A stretch of DNA of 64,000 nt from Bradyrhizobium erythrophlei. Lineage in GTDB: Bacteria > Pseudomonadota > Alphaproteobacteria > Rhizobiales > Xanthobacteraceae. Shown one piece after another: positions 34,256 to 44,400 of the stretch. Position 1 is the stretch's first letter. Every line of letters begins with the position of its first letter. The DNA lies in contig NZ_LT670817.1 in the NCBI RefSeq assembly GCF_900129425.1, forward strand, positions 7,530,001 through 7,594,000. Direction: 5' to 3'. The translations under genes were made by a program, and so were the position numbers. A model generated the notes under the pieces. The model was given only the letters and a program-made list of their open reading frames with translations, made no database searches and was not told the origin of the DNA.

Positions 34256-36172
34256 TCAGGAGTTTGCCTCATCCGCGTTCGAAATCGCGATATGGTCCGG
34301 CGCCAGGCCGGCTTGATGCCGCGCGTGCATGGCGGTGTAAGCGGCTTCGATATGCGCCGTGAAGCGCTGGGTATCGAATAAGGGCGTGGTGAGACGATGG
34401 GCCTCCAGCTTCGCTCTGATGGCCGCCAATTCGTCCGGGTGCGTGGCAAGCCTGATCGCCAATCCCTCGTAGTCCTCCACCGTGGTCGTTATCAACTCCG
34501 GAAGACCGACGGCGTTGAGCAGGCTCGCCGCTACCCTGCCGACAAATGTCTCTCCGAGACAGGTCAGCACCGGCAAGCCCGCCCACAGCGCATCGGCGGC
34601 GGTGGTGTGGGCGTTATAGGGCAGCGTGTCCAGAAACAAATCGGCGGCGCGATGCCGCGCCAAATGGTCCGACGGCGGCATGCGGCCGGCAAAGATCAGC
34701 CGTTCGGCGTTGACGCCGCGTGCCAAAGCTTCTTTCTTCAAATTATCCGCGGCTTTCGCATTGTCCTGAAACAGCCAAAGCACGCTGTCCTCGACTTGCC
34801 CGAGGATCCGCATCCAGCCATCGAAAACGCGCGGCGTGATTTTGTGGTTGTTGTTGAAGCAACAGAACACAAAGCCGTCCAGGGGTAGTCCCAGCTCGGT
34901 GCGCGTGAAGGTTCGGTCGGCAATCGAACGCTTGCGATCGTTGACCAGATAGCTGTCGGGCAGAAGGACCAGCTTTTCCGAGTAGAACCCGCGCTGATTG
35001 TCCGGGACGACCACCCGATCGGCAATGAGGTAATCGATATAGCGGGCGCCGATGGTGCCGGGATAGCCGAGATAATGCGCCTGGACGGGCGCCGGCCGGC
35101 GGGCAAAAATACCGGTTCGCGAATCCGTGGTAAAACCCATCAGGTCGACCGCGATGTCGATTTCCAGCGCTTTGATGAGATCGGCGATCTGCTCGTCGCT
35201 ATAGCTCCTGGCGTCGACAAAGCGCTCGAACGATGCCTTCACGCGCCGGCCTATTTCCGAGTTGTCGTCGACGCCGAACGAGATCGCCGTTACTTCAAAA
35301 CGTGATTTGTCATGGCACTCGAACATTCCGGCCATCAGGAATGAAAGTGCGTGCTGGCGAAAGTCGGCGGAGAGATAGGCGACCCGAATCCGGTCGTGAT
35401 GGTATCGCTCGCCCTGCCAGACCGGCTTTTCATGAGCCGGATAATTGTTCGCGGCCCACAATCTGGCGCATTGCAGCTGGTCTTCGGAAGACGAGGGAAT
35501 AGCGAGGAAGATGAACGGCTGTGTATTGGCGTGTCCGTTCCTGATCGAGGCAATTAGATGCGCGCATTCGGCCTCCCAACGGCTCCAGTCGCACAGATGC
35601 ATCCTGGCATACAGGCGGTGACCTTCGGCGCCCGGTAAATTCGGCTTCAGCGCGAGCACCTTGTCATAAGCGGCAAAGGCTTCGTCGTAGCGCCGGAGCT
35701 TCGAAAAAATATTGCCGCAGTTTCGATGGGCCTCCGCATGGTCCGGCCGCAGTGCGACGGCCTGCTGGTAGCCAACAAGCGCGTCCTCCAAACGCCACAG
35801 TTTCACCAGCGCGTTGCCGCGGTTGACATGCGCTTCGGCGAAGCCGGGGTCGAGCGCTGTCGCCTGGTCGAAACTCGCCAGCGCTTCGCCGGGACGCCCG
35901 AGATCCAGCAGTGCCTTGCCGAGGTTGTTGTGGGCGGCGGCGACCTTTTCGTTGAGGCCGATCGCTTTCCTGATCAGTTCGATGCCGCGCTCGGCGCGCC
36001 GTGTCTGCAGCGCAATGACGCCGAGCATGTGCAGGGAATCGAAGTGCCGCGGCTGCTGCTCGAGGACTTCGCGATAGATGCGCTCGGCGGCCGTCAACTC
36101 TCCCTGCCGATGCAGCGCCAGGCCTTGCCTGAACCGGGATTGCAACCCCACCGCCTCGTGCTCGCCGCGCAC
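34256..36172 (-). CDS. TPR protein with O-GlcNAc transferase-like (GT41) domain
   Basis: A 638-residue protein. Residues ~10-190 hold about five tetratricopeptide repeats (for example AAHNNLGKALLDLGRPGEAL, and AHRNCGNIFSKLRRYDEAFA). Residues ~260-620 are the GT41/SPINDLY-like glycosyltransferase domain: RIRVAYLSADFRQHALSFL, then QAHYLGYPGTIGARYIDYL, and FCCFNNNHKITPRVFDGWM, with a C-terminal HTTAADALWAGLPVLTCLGE. Bacterial members add sugars to Ser/Thr of proteins such as adhesins or flagellins; the target is unproven. GTG 36172 begins directly after the cyclase stop with no gap, so the two are co-transcribed. Cyclase and transferase follow the giant adhesin on the same strand. Confidence 0.85.
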   Translation of the reverse strand: MRGEHEAVGLQSRFRQGLALHRQGELTAAERIYREVLEQQPRHFDSLHMLGVIALQTRRAERGIELIRKAIGLNEKVAAAHNNLGKALLDLGRPGEALASFDQATALDPGFAEAHVNRGNALVKLWRLEDALVGYQQAVALRPDHAEAHRNCGNIFSKLRRYDEAFAAYDKVLALKPNLPGAEGHRLYARMHLCDWSRWEAECAHLIASIRNGHANTQPFIFLAIPSSSEDQLQCARLWAANNYPAHEKPVWQGERYHHDRIRVAYLSADFRQHALSFLMAGMFECHDKSRFEVTAISFGVDDNSEIGRRVKASFERFVDARSYSDEQIADLIKALEIDIAVDLMGFTTDSRTGIFARRPAPVQAHYLGYPGTIGARYIDYLIADRVVVPDNQRGFYSEKLVLLPDSYLVNDRKRSIADRTFTRTELGLPLDGFVFCCFNNNHKITPRVFDGWMRILGQVEDSVLWLFQDNAKAADNLKKEALARGVNAERLIFAGRMPPSDHLARHRAADLFLDTLPYNAHTTAADALWAGLPVLTCLGETFVGRVAASLLNAVGLPELITTTVEDYEGLAIRLATHPDELAAIRAKLEAHRLTTPLFDTQRFTAHIEAAYTAMHARHQAGLAPDHIAISNADEANS

Positions 36173-38401
36173 CTACTTGGTCAGCAGCGCATAGGCGCCG
36201 TTCCAGTCGTCCGGCGGCGGATTTTTCCGGTAACCGAGAATCCGCGCCTCATACAGATTATAGAGGAGCTCCAGGGTGCCGCCGTCATCGCTCCGGCGCC
36301 CGCGCTCGATCGCTTCGAGCGCACCGTCCCAGTCGCGGCTGCGATAACACGCCAGCATCTCGATGGTCAGGTTGCGCAAGCGCTGGAACCGGCCGGACTG
36401 CGCGGTGTCCTCGCGCCCGGCGATGGCATAGATCACCTCGGGCTCCTTCTTGCCCTTGACCATGATGAAATCGAGCTCGAGGATCGCAAACTTGTCCTTG
36501 ACCGCGAGCGCGGTCTTGGAGCCGACGATGATCGGGAATCCATACTCCTTGGATTGCCCCTCCAGGCGCGACGCCAGGTTGACGCTGTCGCCCAGCACCG
36601 AATAGTCGAAACGCAGGTCGGAACCCATATTGCCGACCACGCAAGTGCCGGTATTCAGGCCGACGCCGACATTGAGCGGAATGTAGGGATGGCCGCCCTC
36701 CTGCGCCTCCTGCTTGCGTATCTTGTTGAGCACGTCGATCCGGTCGAGCATGTCGACCGCGGCTTCGCAGGCGTTGAGCTGATGCTCGCCGTCGTCGAGC
36801 GGCGCGTTCCAGAACGCCATGATGGCGTCGCCCATGTATTTGTCGATGGTGCCCTTTCGCGCCAGGATCGCATTGGTCAACGGCGTCAGGAACCGGTTCA
36901 TCAGCGCGGTCAGGCCCTGCGGATCGTGCTTGTAGGACTCCGAAATGGTGGTGAAGCCCCGGACGTCGGAGAACATGATGGTCATCTCGCGCTCCTCGCC
37001 GCCGAGCACGAGCTTTTCCGGCGACTGCGCCAGCTGCGCGACCAGCGCCGGCGACAGATATTGGCCGAACGCCGAGCGAATCTGCCGCCGCTGTGCCTGC
37101 TCCCTGACGAAGCTGGTAAAGATCAGCGTGAGATAGATCGTTGTGGTCGACAGTAGCGGATAGGTAAAATCGATCAGCAGCCGGTCGTGGGTGTAGAAAT
37201 ACCAGGACGTTCCGACCAGAAGCGTGGCGAACAGCGCGCCGACGGCCACCAGGGTGACGGGCCCGAACATCGGCGCGAACGCGATCACCAGAATTCCGAG
37301 CAGCAGAGCCGCACCGAATTCGAGAGCGGGGCCGTGGGGCGGCTGCGACAGCAGCGATTTGGTCAGCGCCGCCTCGAGCACCTGGGCGTGGATCTCGACC
37401 CCGGGCATCGCCCGCGAAACCGGCGTGGTCTTGATGTCGTTGAGCCCCGCCGCCGACGTTCCGATCAGCACCAGCTTGCCCTTGATCTTTTCGGGCGGCG
37501 CGTCTCCCTCGAGCACGTCGACCGCCGGGACATAGATCGACGGATCGTTACGCGCAAAATGGACCCAGAGCTGGCCGTTGCGGTCGGTCGGAATCTGGAA
37601 CCCCTTGACGCCGATGCTCTGGATACCGGCCTGATCGGTCTTGATGAAGATCGTGTCGGTGCCGGTGGCCACCCGCAACATTTCGAAGCTCAGGGACGGC
37701 ATGATGGTGCCCTGGGCCTGCATGATCATCGGCACCCGCCGGATAATACCGTCGCGTTCGGGATTGATCGAGAACAGGCCGCGGCCGCCGGCCGCCGATT
37801 CCAGCACCGGCGTGTTGCGCAGCAGGCCCGGAAATTCGAACATGAAGCGCTGGGGATCTTCGCCCAACATCGCCAGGCCCGTCACCGGAAGCGTCTTGTC
37901 CAGCTCCTTGATAATCTCGGGAAGCCCGGATTCGCCGAGCACCACGCGTGAGCGCCGCATCGCATCCGCGAAGACCTGATCGTTGCTCGGCAGCGCGTGC
38001 AGCTTGGCGCGGGTTTCCTCGTCGAGATCGCGAAAGGTGTCGGCCGCGACGTCGGGATTGAGCCGGTCGGGCTCGGAGAAGACCACGTCGAAGGCGATGA
38101 CCACGGCGCCGAGCCTGGTCAGATCGGTGATGAGGTCCGCGATCCGCGTCCGCGGCCACGGCCACTGGCCGAATCTCGCCAGGCTCTTTTCGTCGATATC
38201 GACAATGCTGACCGGCCTTACGGTCTTCACGCGGGGATCGATGCGCTGGAAGGTGTCGAAAGTCCGCACCCGAAGCTCTTCGATCGGCGCGAAATCGGCA
38301 ATGCGCAGCGCCGCGAGCCCGATCAGGAGCGCCAGGCACACCAGCCTCGCATACCCGAACCGTCGGGCGAACCAACGCCGCAATATCCTCAGCCGTTTCA
38401 T
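36173..38401 (-). CDS. CHASE2-domain adenylate/guanylate cyclase
   Basis: A 742-residue membrane sensor enzyme. An N-terminal membrane segment (LVCLALLIGLAALRI) is followed by a periplasmic CHASE2 domain (~30-335; VDIDEKSLARFGQWPWPRTR, RLGAVVIAFDVVFSEPDR). About three further membrane helices follow (~355-435; EFGAALLLGILVIAFAPMFG). The class III cyclase domain is ~475-640: EREMTIMFSDVRGFTTISES has the first metal Asp, KYMGDAIMAFWNAP the second, and GVGLNTGTCVVGNMGS with RFDYSVLGDSVNLASRLEG the purine and catalytic Asn/Arg region. It makes cAMP or cGMP in response to a periplasmic cue. It is 85 bases from the adhesin stop and fused end-to-start with the transferase gene. Confidence 0.9.
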   Translation of the reverse strand: MKRLRILRRWFARRFGYARLVCLALLIGLAALRIADFAPIEELRVRTFDTFQRIDPRVKTVRPVSIVDIDEKSLARFGQWPWPRTRIADLITDLTRLGAVVIAFDVVFSEPDRLNPDVAADTFRDLDEETRAKLHALPSNDQVFADAMRRSRVVLGESGLPEIIKELDKTLPVTGLAMLGEDPQRFMFEFPGLLRNTPVLESAAGGRGLFSINPERDGIIRRVPMIMQAQGTIMPSLSFEMLRVATGTDTIFIKTDQAGIQSIGVKGFQIPTDRNGQLWVHFARNDPSIYVPAVDVLEGDAPPEKIKGKLVLIGTSAAGLNDIKTTPVSRAMPGVEIHAQVLEAALTKSLLSQPPHGPALEFGAALLLGILVIAFAPMFGPVTLVAVGALFATLLVGTSWYFYTHDRLLIDFTYPLLSTTTIYLTLIFTSFVREQAQRRQIRSAFGQYLSPALVAQLAQSPEKLVLGGEEREMTIMFSDVRGFTTISESYKHDPQGLTALMNRFLTPLTNAILARKGTIDKYMGDAIMAFWNAPLDDGEHQLNACEAAVDMLDRIDVLNKIRKQEAQEGGHPYIPLNVGVGLNTGTCVVGNMGSDLRFDYSVLGDSVNLASRLEGQSKEYGFPIIVGSKTALAVKDKFAILELDFIMVKGKKEPEVIYAIAGREDTAQSGRFQRLRNLTIEMLACYRSRDWDGALEAIERGRRSDDGGTLELLYNLYEARILGYRKNPPPDDWNGAYALLTK

Positions 38402-38460
38402 GTGGTCTGGATATCAGGTTCGGGCGGGTTGATCACGTTTCTTGTTTCCGCAAGGTGCGC

Positions 38461-38481
38461 CTGCCGGGTTTCGCCCGGCAG
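38461..38481 (-). terminator. Hairpin after the adhesin stop codon
   Basis: CTGCCGGG-N5-CCCGGCAG, a perfect eight-base stem, lies six bases after the adhesin stop, in the gap to the cyclase. There is no T-run on the minus strand, so it may be a weak terminator, an RNase barrier that lowers cyclase expression, or an inert hairpin. Confidence 0.4.
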
Positions 38482-38486
38482 ATACC

Positions 38487-41400
38487 CTACACGAAGTGGA
38501 AGTCGGCGGCGTGTAGTTGCGCCTTCACGACCCCTGACAAGGTGATCGCATCGTGGGCATCCAGGGTGACGACTGTGTTTCCGTGGCCGTCATCCTGTAT
38601 CGCGTTCAGGACCGCCTGCGCGGTTTCAAAAATCGCACCGCCGAACTGAAGCGTATCTGTAGCCGGATGGAAGTTGGCCACGGTGTCCTGGCCGATGCCC
38701 GCGAAGTTGAACACAAAGGCATTGCTGCCGCTGCCGCCGGTCAAGGTCTGGTTCGGAACACTTGCGACGATCGTATTGCTGGTCGCCGGACCAGGACCAT
38801 ACGCGACCGCGGCACTCGGCGGCGAGCTGTTGGCAGCCGGCGGATCGAAGACAATCGTGCCGCTCGTCCCGCTCACGCCGTTGATCGGATTTCCGTCGTC
38901 TACGAAACTCAGGCTGCCGATATTGCCCGTGAACTGGATATTGGCGGTATTCGTGCCATCGGTGACGGTAAGCACATCATTCGCGGTATTGAACGTTTCG
39001 CTGAAACTGAGCGAGTCATGATTGATGTTCGCGAGATCGATCTGGTCCGAGTGTGCCTGCGTTCCGTCGGTTGTGCTGAAGCCTGAGACTACGCCGTGGA
39101 AGTTCTGGGCGTTGTCGAGCTTCAGCATTCCGGTTGTGCTGTTGAAGGTCACGGTCTGACCGGATGACGCTCCGGACGCAATCTCCAGGGTCGTGCCGGC
39201 ATCGATTTTGAACGAACCCGTTCCCGATATCCCGTTCGTCGAACCGATTTTGAGGCTGCCCGATTGCACCTCGATCGTCCCGGTGTTGATGAGGCTCGAA
39301 AGTCCGGAGAAGCTCGACGTCCCATTGCTGTCGATCGTCCCGGCATTGGTGAGGCTGCTTGAACCTCCGAATGCGTTGCTCCCGTTAAGGGACCAGTTTG
39401 CGCCGATTTCGTTCGTGATCGTCGAACCGCCGGACGTAACTACGTCGCCGGTCAGATCGCCGAAATTATCGACGTTCGCAGTACCCGCGCCCGTGGTCGT
39501 CGCATCGATTGCGTCGGTACCTCCGGTGATCGAGCCATGGTTGGTCACGCTGACGTTGCCGCCCTGCCCGAACGCGTCCACGCCATAGCGTGGTCCGTCA
39601 ATGGTCGCGCCGGACTCGACCGTGATCGTCACGGTGCCGGTGCCGTAGTTGTAGCCGCGAATTCCGTCCGTACCGGCGGCAGCGGTGATCGCGGCGAAAT
39701 CATCGATGCTCACATTGCCAAGATCGCTGGCATCAGCCGTCGAGTTGAAGTTGTAGCCCGCCAGGATACCGGCTGCTGCCTTTCCGCTGCCGGTCGGAAT
39801 GTCGCCCGATATGATGGTGCCGTAGGCCACAATGGAGATGACGCCGGGGCCGCCGGGCGGAGCCGTCGCATCCGCATCATTGGCGTAAATGCCGGAGCCA
39901 CCGGAGTGTATCTCGGTGCCCGCCGCGGTCGTCACGTAGCTGTTGCCGGTGCCGAAATTGTCCACCGATATGCCGTAGCCATAACCATTGGTCGGGCTGG
40001 TACCGCCGAGCGCCGTGATCGTTCCCGCGGTGTCATTTACCGTGATGTTGCCGTCGCCATAATTGTAGGCTCGGATGCCATCCCCGGCGGCCGCGTTGAT
40101 ATTGGCAGAGTTGTTGACGAAAACCGTGCCGTAAAGACCGGAAAGGGGATAGGTGGCGGGATTATTTGGGCCGGGTCCGAAATAACCGGCCAAAATACCC
40201 GCGGGGGGATTTCCGGAGTTCGTGGCAGTGCTGCCCGAATTTATCGTCCCGGAAGCATTGACGTCGATGACGCTGTTTGCCGAAAGCGCGATCGACGTGT
40301 CCTCGTTGACCGCGTTAATGCCGGCGCTGCCGGATGTGATCAGGTCCCCTGACGAGGTCGTGACGTTGATGTTCCCGGTTTCAAGGTTGAGTGCCAGGAT
40401 TCCATAGCTGACGGTCGAGGTGACCGTTGCATTCGCGTAAACGTTGACCGCTACGTCTGCGGTGCCGTTGCCGGCGTTGCCGGAATCGGCGAAAATACCG
40501 TATTTGCCGCCCGACACGCTGGTGTTCGCCAGATCGTTGACCGCGACATTGCCGGTCCCGAATGCATATATTCCGACGCTGCCGATTCCAGTCGCGGAGA
40601 TGGAGGACGCGGCATTGAAGACGACGAGACCTGCGGCTCCGCCGCTAAGACTGATGCCGTCGTAACCACCCGATACCGAAATGGAAGAGAGGGGATCTGT
40701 CTCGACAACGATATGGTCCGACGAATTGCTGTCGGTCGATGAAATCGACAGGCCATTTCCGGAGCTTCCGGAAATGCTGGCACCTTGAAGCTGGAAGAGT
40801 TCGCTCGTCGCGGTCGTTGCACTGACCGGCGCGATCGCTCCCGAGATAACGTCCACGGTTGCCGGCAATGCCGCGCCATCGAACTGGATCGAGATCTGCT
40901 GCGTAGCCGTACCACCGTGACCGTCATTGACGGTTACATCGTAGACTTCGTCGAAGCTCGGCATCAGGCCGGCATTGTCGAGCAGCAGAAGGTCTGTCGA
41001 GTTCAGCGTAAAGCTCCAGTTGACGACGCCCGGAGTTCCGCTGCTCGAATCGCTCAGCAGTGTCGCGGAAAACTCGCCGATCGGCGCATCGAGCGCGCCG
41101 AGATTGCTGGCAGCGCTGTCAAACGAACTGCTGACGGTGTGCGTGTTGAACGGGTCCGGATCACTGAACGTAAAGTTATTGCTCGAGATGACCGGAACGT
41201 AACCACCCTTGCCGTCCGGTGTGCCGGCCGGTATCTGGATCGCTCCCGGCTGGCTGACGCCCGCAGCGATGACTGGATTGAACGCGTTGAGTTCGGCCGT
41301 CGTCACGCCGAGCAGCGTCAGAATGTCGCCGTTGCCGAAATTAACCGTGACGTTGCCGTGGCCATCATCGCTCACGCTCGGCGTAACGCCGGCAAGATTC

Positions 41401-44400
41401 TTCAGCTGGATCTGATCGGCTTCGGTTGGGTCGTACGAGCCGCTGTTGCCCTGATCGAAGTCGGTGATCGTGACCGCACCGTAGCCGGCGCCGAACACGA
41501 ACGTGTCGCTGCCGGCGCCGCCGGTCAGGGTGTGCTGGCCGCCGTCGGCGGCGCCGGGATCGAGCAGGTCATTGCCGGCACCGCCATTGAGCGTTTCATT
41601 ATGGCCGGCGCCGCCAAAGCCGTCGGGTCCGGAGTTGCCGACGAAGCTGAAATTGTAGGACGAAACCAGCGTATTCAACTCGCTGAAATCGCCGGCCGCC
41701 GCGTCCTTGACGTCGGCCATCCACGAAGCGGCATCGAACTGGCCGGTGAAGTCCACAATCGGGTTGCCGCCGGCGTCGAATTCGTGGATCGCGGTGATGG
41801 TGCCGCCGGTGACGTGGCCGCTGCCGTCATAGCTGAAGTTATATCCGTCAAAGACAAACTCGTTCGACGAGCCGCTGTCGACGATTGTGAATGTCGAACC
41901 GCCCGCGCCGGACTGGATAGTGCCCGACCCCATCTCCGTCAACGGATTGGGTTTGGTCTGGAAATCCAGACCGGCTGACGTCAGTACCGTGATCGTGGCG
42001 GTCGGCTGGAACAGTACTTCCGTGCCGCCATTATGATCTCCCACAAGCACGAAGTCCGACGCCTGGTAGGTGCCGGCGAGCGTGATGCTTTGAGACCCAA
42101 GCGTCAGGACGCCGGAGCCGCTGTCGTAGCTGAGTTGCGGGTGCTGGCCGGGAGCGATTCCGGTAAAATCGATGATGTCGCCGCTGGTAAAACCGGAGAC
42201 CGTACCGGTGATGGTCGATGACGAATCCAGTGCAAGCGTGTCGCCGGTGCCGGAGAGCGTGATCGCGGTGCCGACGATGGAAGCGTCTTGGAGCGTCAGG
42301 GCATCGCCGCTGTCGATCGAGAGCGTGCCGCCGGTGATCGTGGTACCGTCGTCGAGCGTCAGCGTTGCATCGACGACGACGGTTGTGCTTCCGACCTGTA
42401 TCGTGCCGGAATTGTTGACCTGGACGTCGTCGAGGGTAGCGCCGTGGACGAGGCCGTTGGTACCGGCCTCGATGTGGAGCGTATCGCCGGAGTTGATGGT
42501 CAGCGTCCCAATGCCGCCGCCGGACACCGTCGTGCCGTCGTCGAGCGTGAGGATCGCGCCGGAGGCCACGTCGCCGATGTCGAGGGCGCCATTATCGGTG
42601 ACCGCGACGCCGTCGAGCGTAGCGCCGTAGCCGGGGCCGTTGGGACCGGCCTCGATGTCGAGCGTGTTGGCGGAGTTGATGGTCAGCGTACCCGTGCCGC
42701 CGCCGGTCACCGTCGTGCCGTCGTCAAGCGTGAGGATCGCGCCGGAGGTCACGTCCCCGATGTCGAGGGCGCCTTTATCGCTGACCGCGACGCCGTCGAG
42801 CGTAGCGCCGTAGACGGGGCCGTTGGGACCGGCCTCGATGTCGAGCACGCCGGAGCTGCCGATCGACAGCGCGCTGCCGGTGATCGTGGTCCCGTCATCG
42901 AGCGTCAATGTGCTAGTCGTGGGCGACGAATTGAGGTCGACCTGAATGGTTCCGGAATTGCTGACGCTGACGCCATCCAGCGTGGCGCCGAGGCCGTTGG
43001 TCAGACCGGCTTCTATATAGAGCGTGCTGCCGCTGTCGATCGTCAAGGTGCCGTTGGTAATCGTCGTGCCGTCTTCGAGAGTCAGCGACGCCGTGGTCGT
43101 GACTTCAAGTATGCTGGTGGTATCGGTGGCGTTGACGGCAACGTCATCCAGTGTGGTGGGATTGGCCGTCTCGACATCGACGGTGCTGTTGCTGTCAATC
43201 GACAGCGTTCCGTACTGGACATAGGTCCCGTCCAGATTCACCAGCCCGCCGAGAGCGGCGATGGTGCCGCCGCTGCCGTCGACATCGACCGCGCCAAAGG
43301 TGACGACGGCGCCTGTCCCATCGGCCTGGATGGTTCCGGTATTCAAGGTGTTGCCGGTGATGTCGAAGGTCGCATTCTGGACATCGATCAGACCGGCGTT
43401 CTGCACTGCTTCATAGACGTCATTGGCGGGGTCTTGAGCGCCAGTGACGTCGAAGGTGTACGAAGGGCCGGAGCCGCCGGAAGCGCCGGAATTGGAGAGG
43501 TCGAGCGTGGTGCCCGAGAGAATATGCAGCTGGGTGACGGATTGATCGGTCCCGTTTTCGTTGAGATCGTCGCTGACGGTCGCATTCCCGCCGATATAGA
43601 CGTAGTCGGTCGAGATCGGAGCACGGCCGAGGCTCCAGTTACTGCCGTTGGGGCTAGTGGGGTCATTCCAGTCGCCGCCATCGCCGCCGCCGGTCCACAC
43701 TTCCCAGGTCGGCGGCACCAAAACATCGACCGTGGACGTCGCGGTGACGCTGTCGGTGGTGCTGTCGCCACTGTCGCTGACGGTAACGGTGAAGGTCGCC
43801 GTCTGCGGATTCCACGACTGGAATGTGATGTGGCTGAGCACATCGACGAAGTCGGCCGTCGTGGCCCCGGCAAGTGCAGTGAAGTCGTATCCGTTGCCAT
43901 CGGGGGTGACCCTGATGTCGTCCACCACATTGCCCGTGAACGACAGCCCGTTGAACGAGATGCCGCCACCGTCACCGGTGGTCCACGTCACCGTCGCATG
44001 GTCGATGCCCGTCCCCGGATCTGAAATCGTCAACGCCGGGAAGACGAAATGCTGGAGATTGTCCGGCGCGAACGAGAGCGTCGCCGGGGAGAAGGCAACC
44101 ACCGGCTGGGTGCTGCCGCCGGATGGCGGCGCGGCGCCGACGGTGCCGGCCGATGCCGAGGGGTTCTCGGCATTGCCGTGGCTGTCGGTGAACGACGCCG
44201 ACACGGTGATGGTCTTGCCTTCGTCGGCTTCGGTCGGGGTGTAGGTATTGCCGCTGTCGCCCTGCACCGTCTGGCCGCCGACGGTCCAGGTGTAGGTGAT
44301 GCCGCTGCCCGCATCCGGATCGTTCACCGCGGCGGTGATCTGCTGACCTTCCACCGCGTTCTGGTTGTTATCCAGGCCGCTCAGCGAAAGCGTCTGATCG

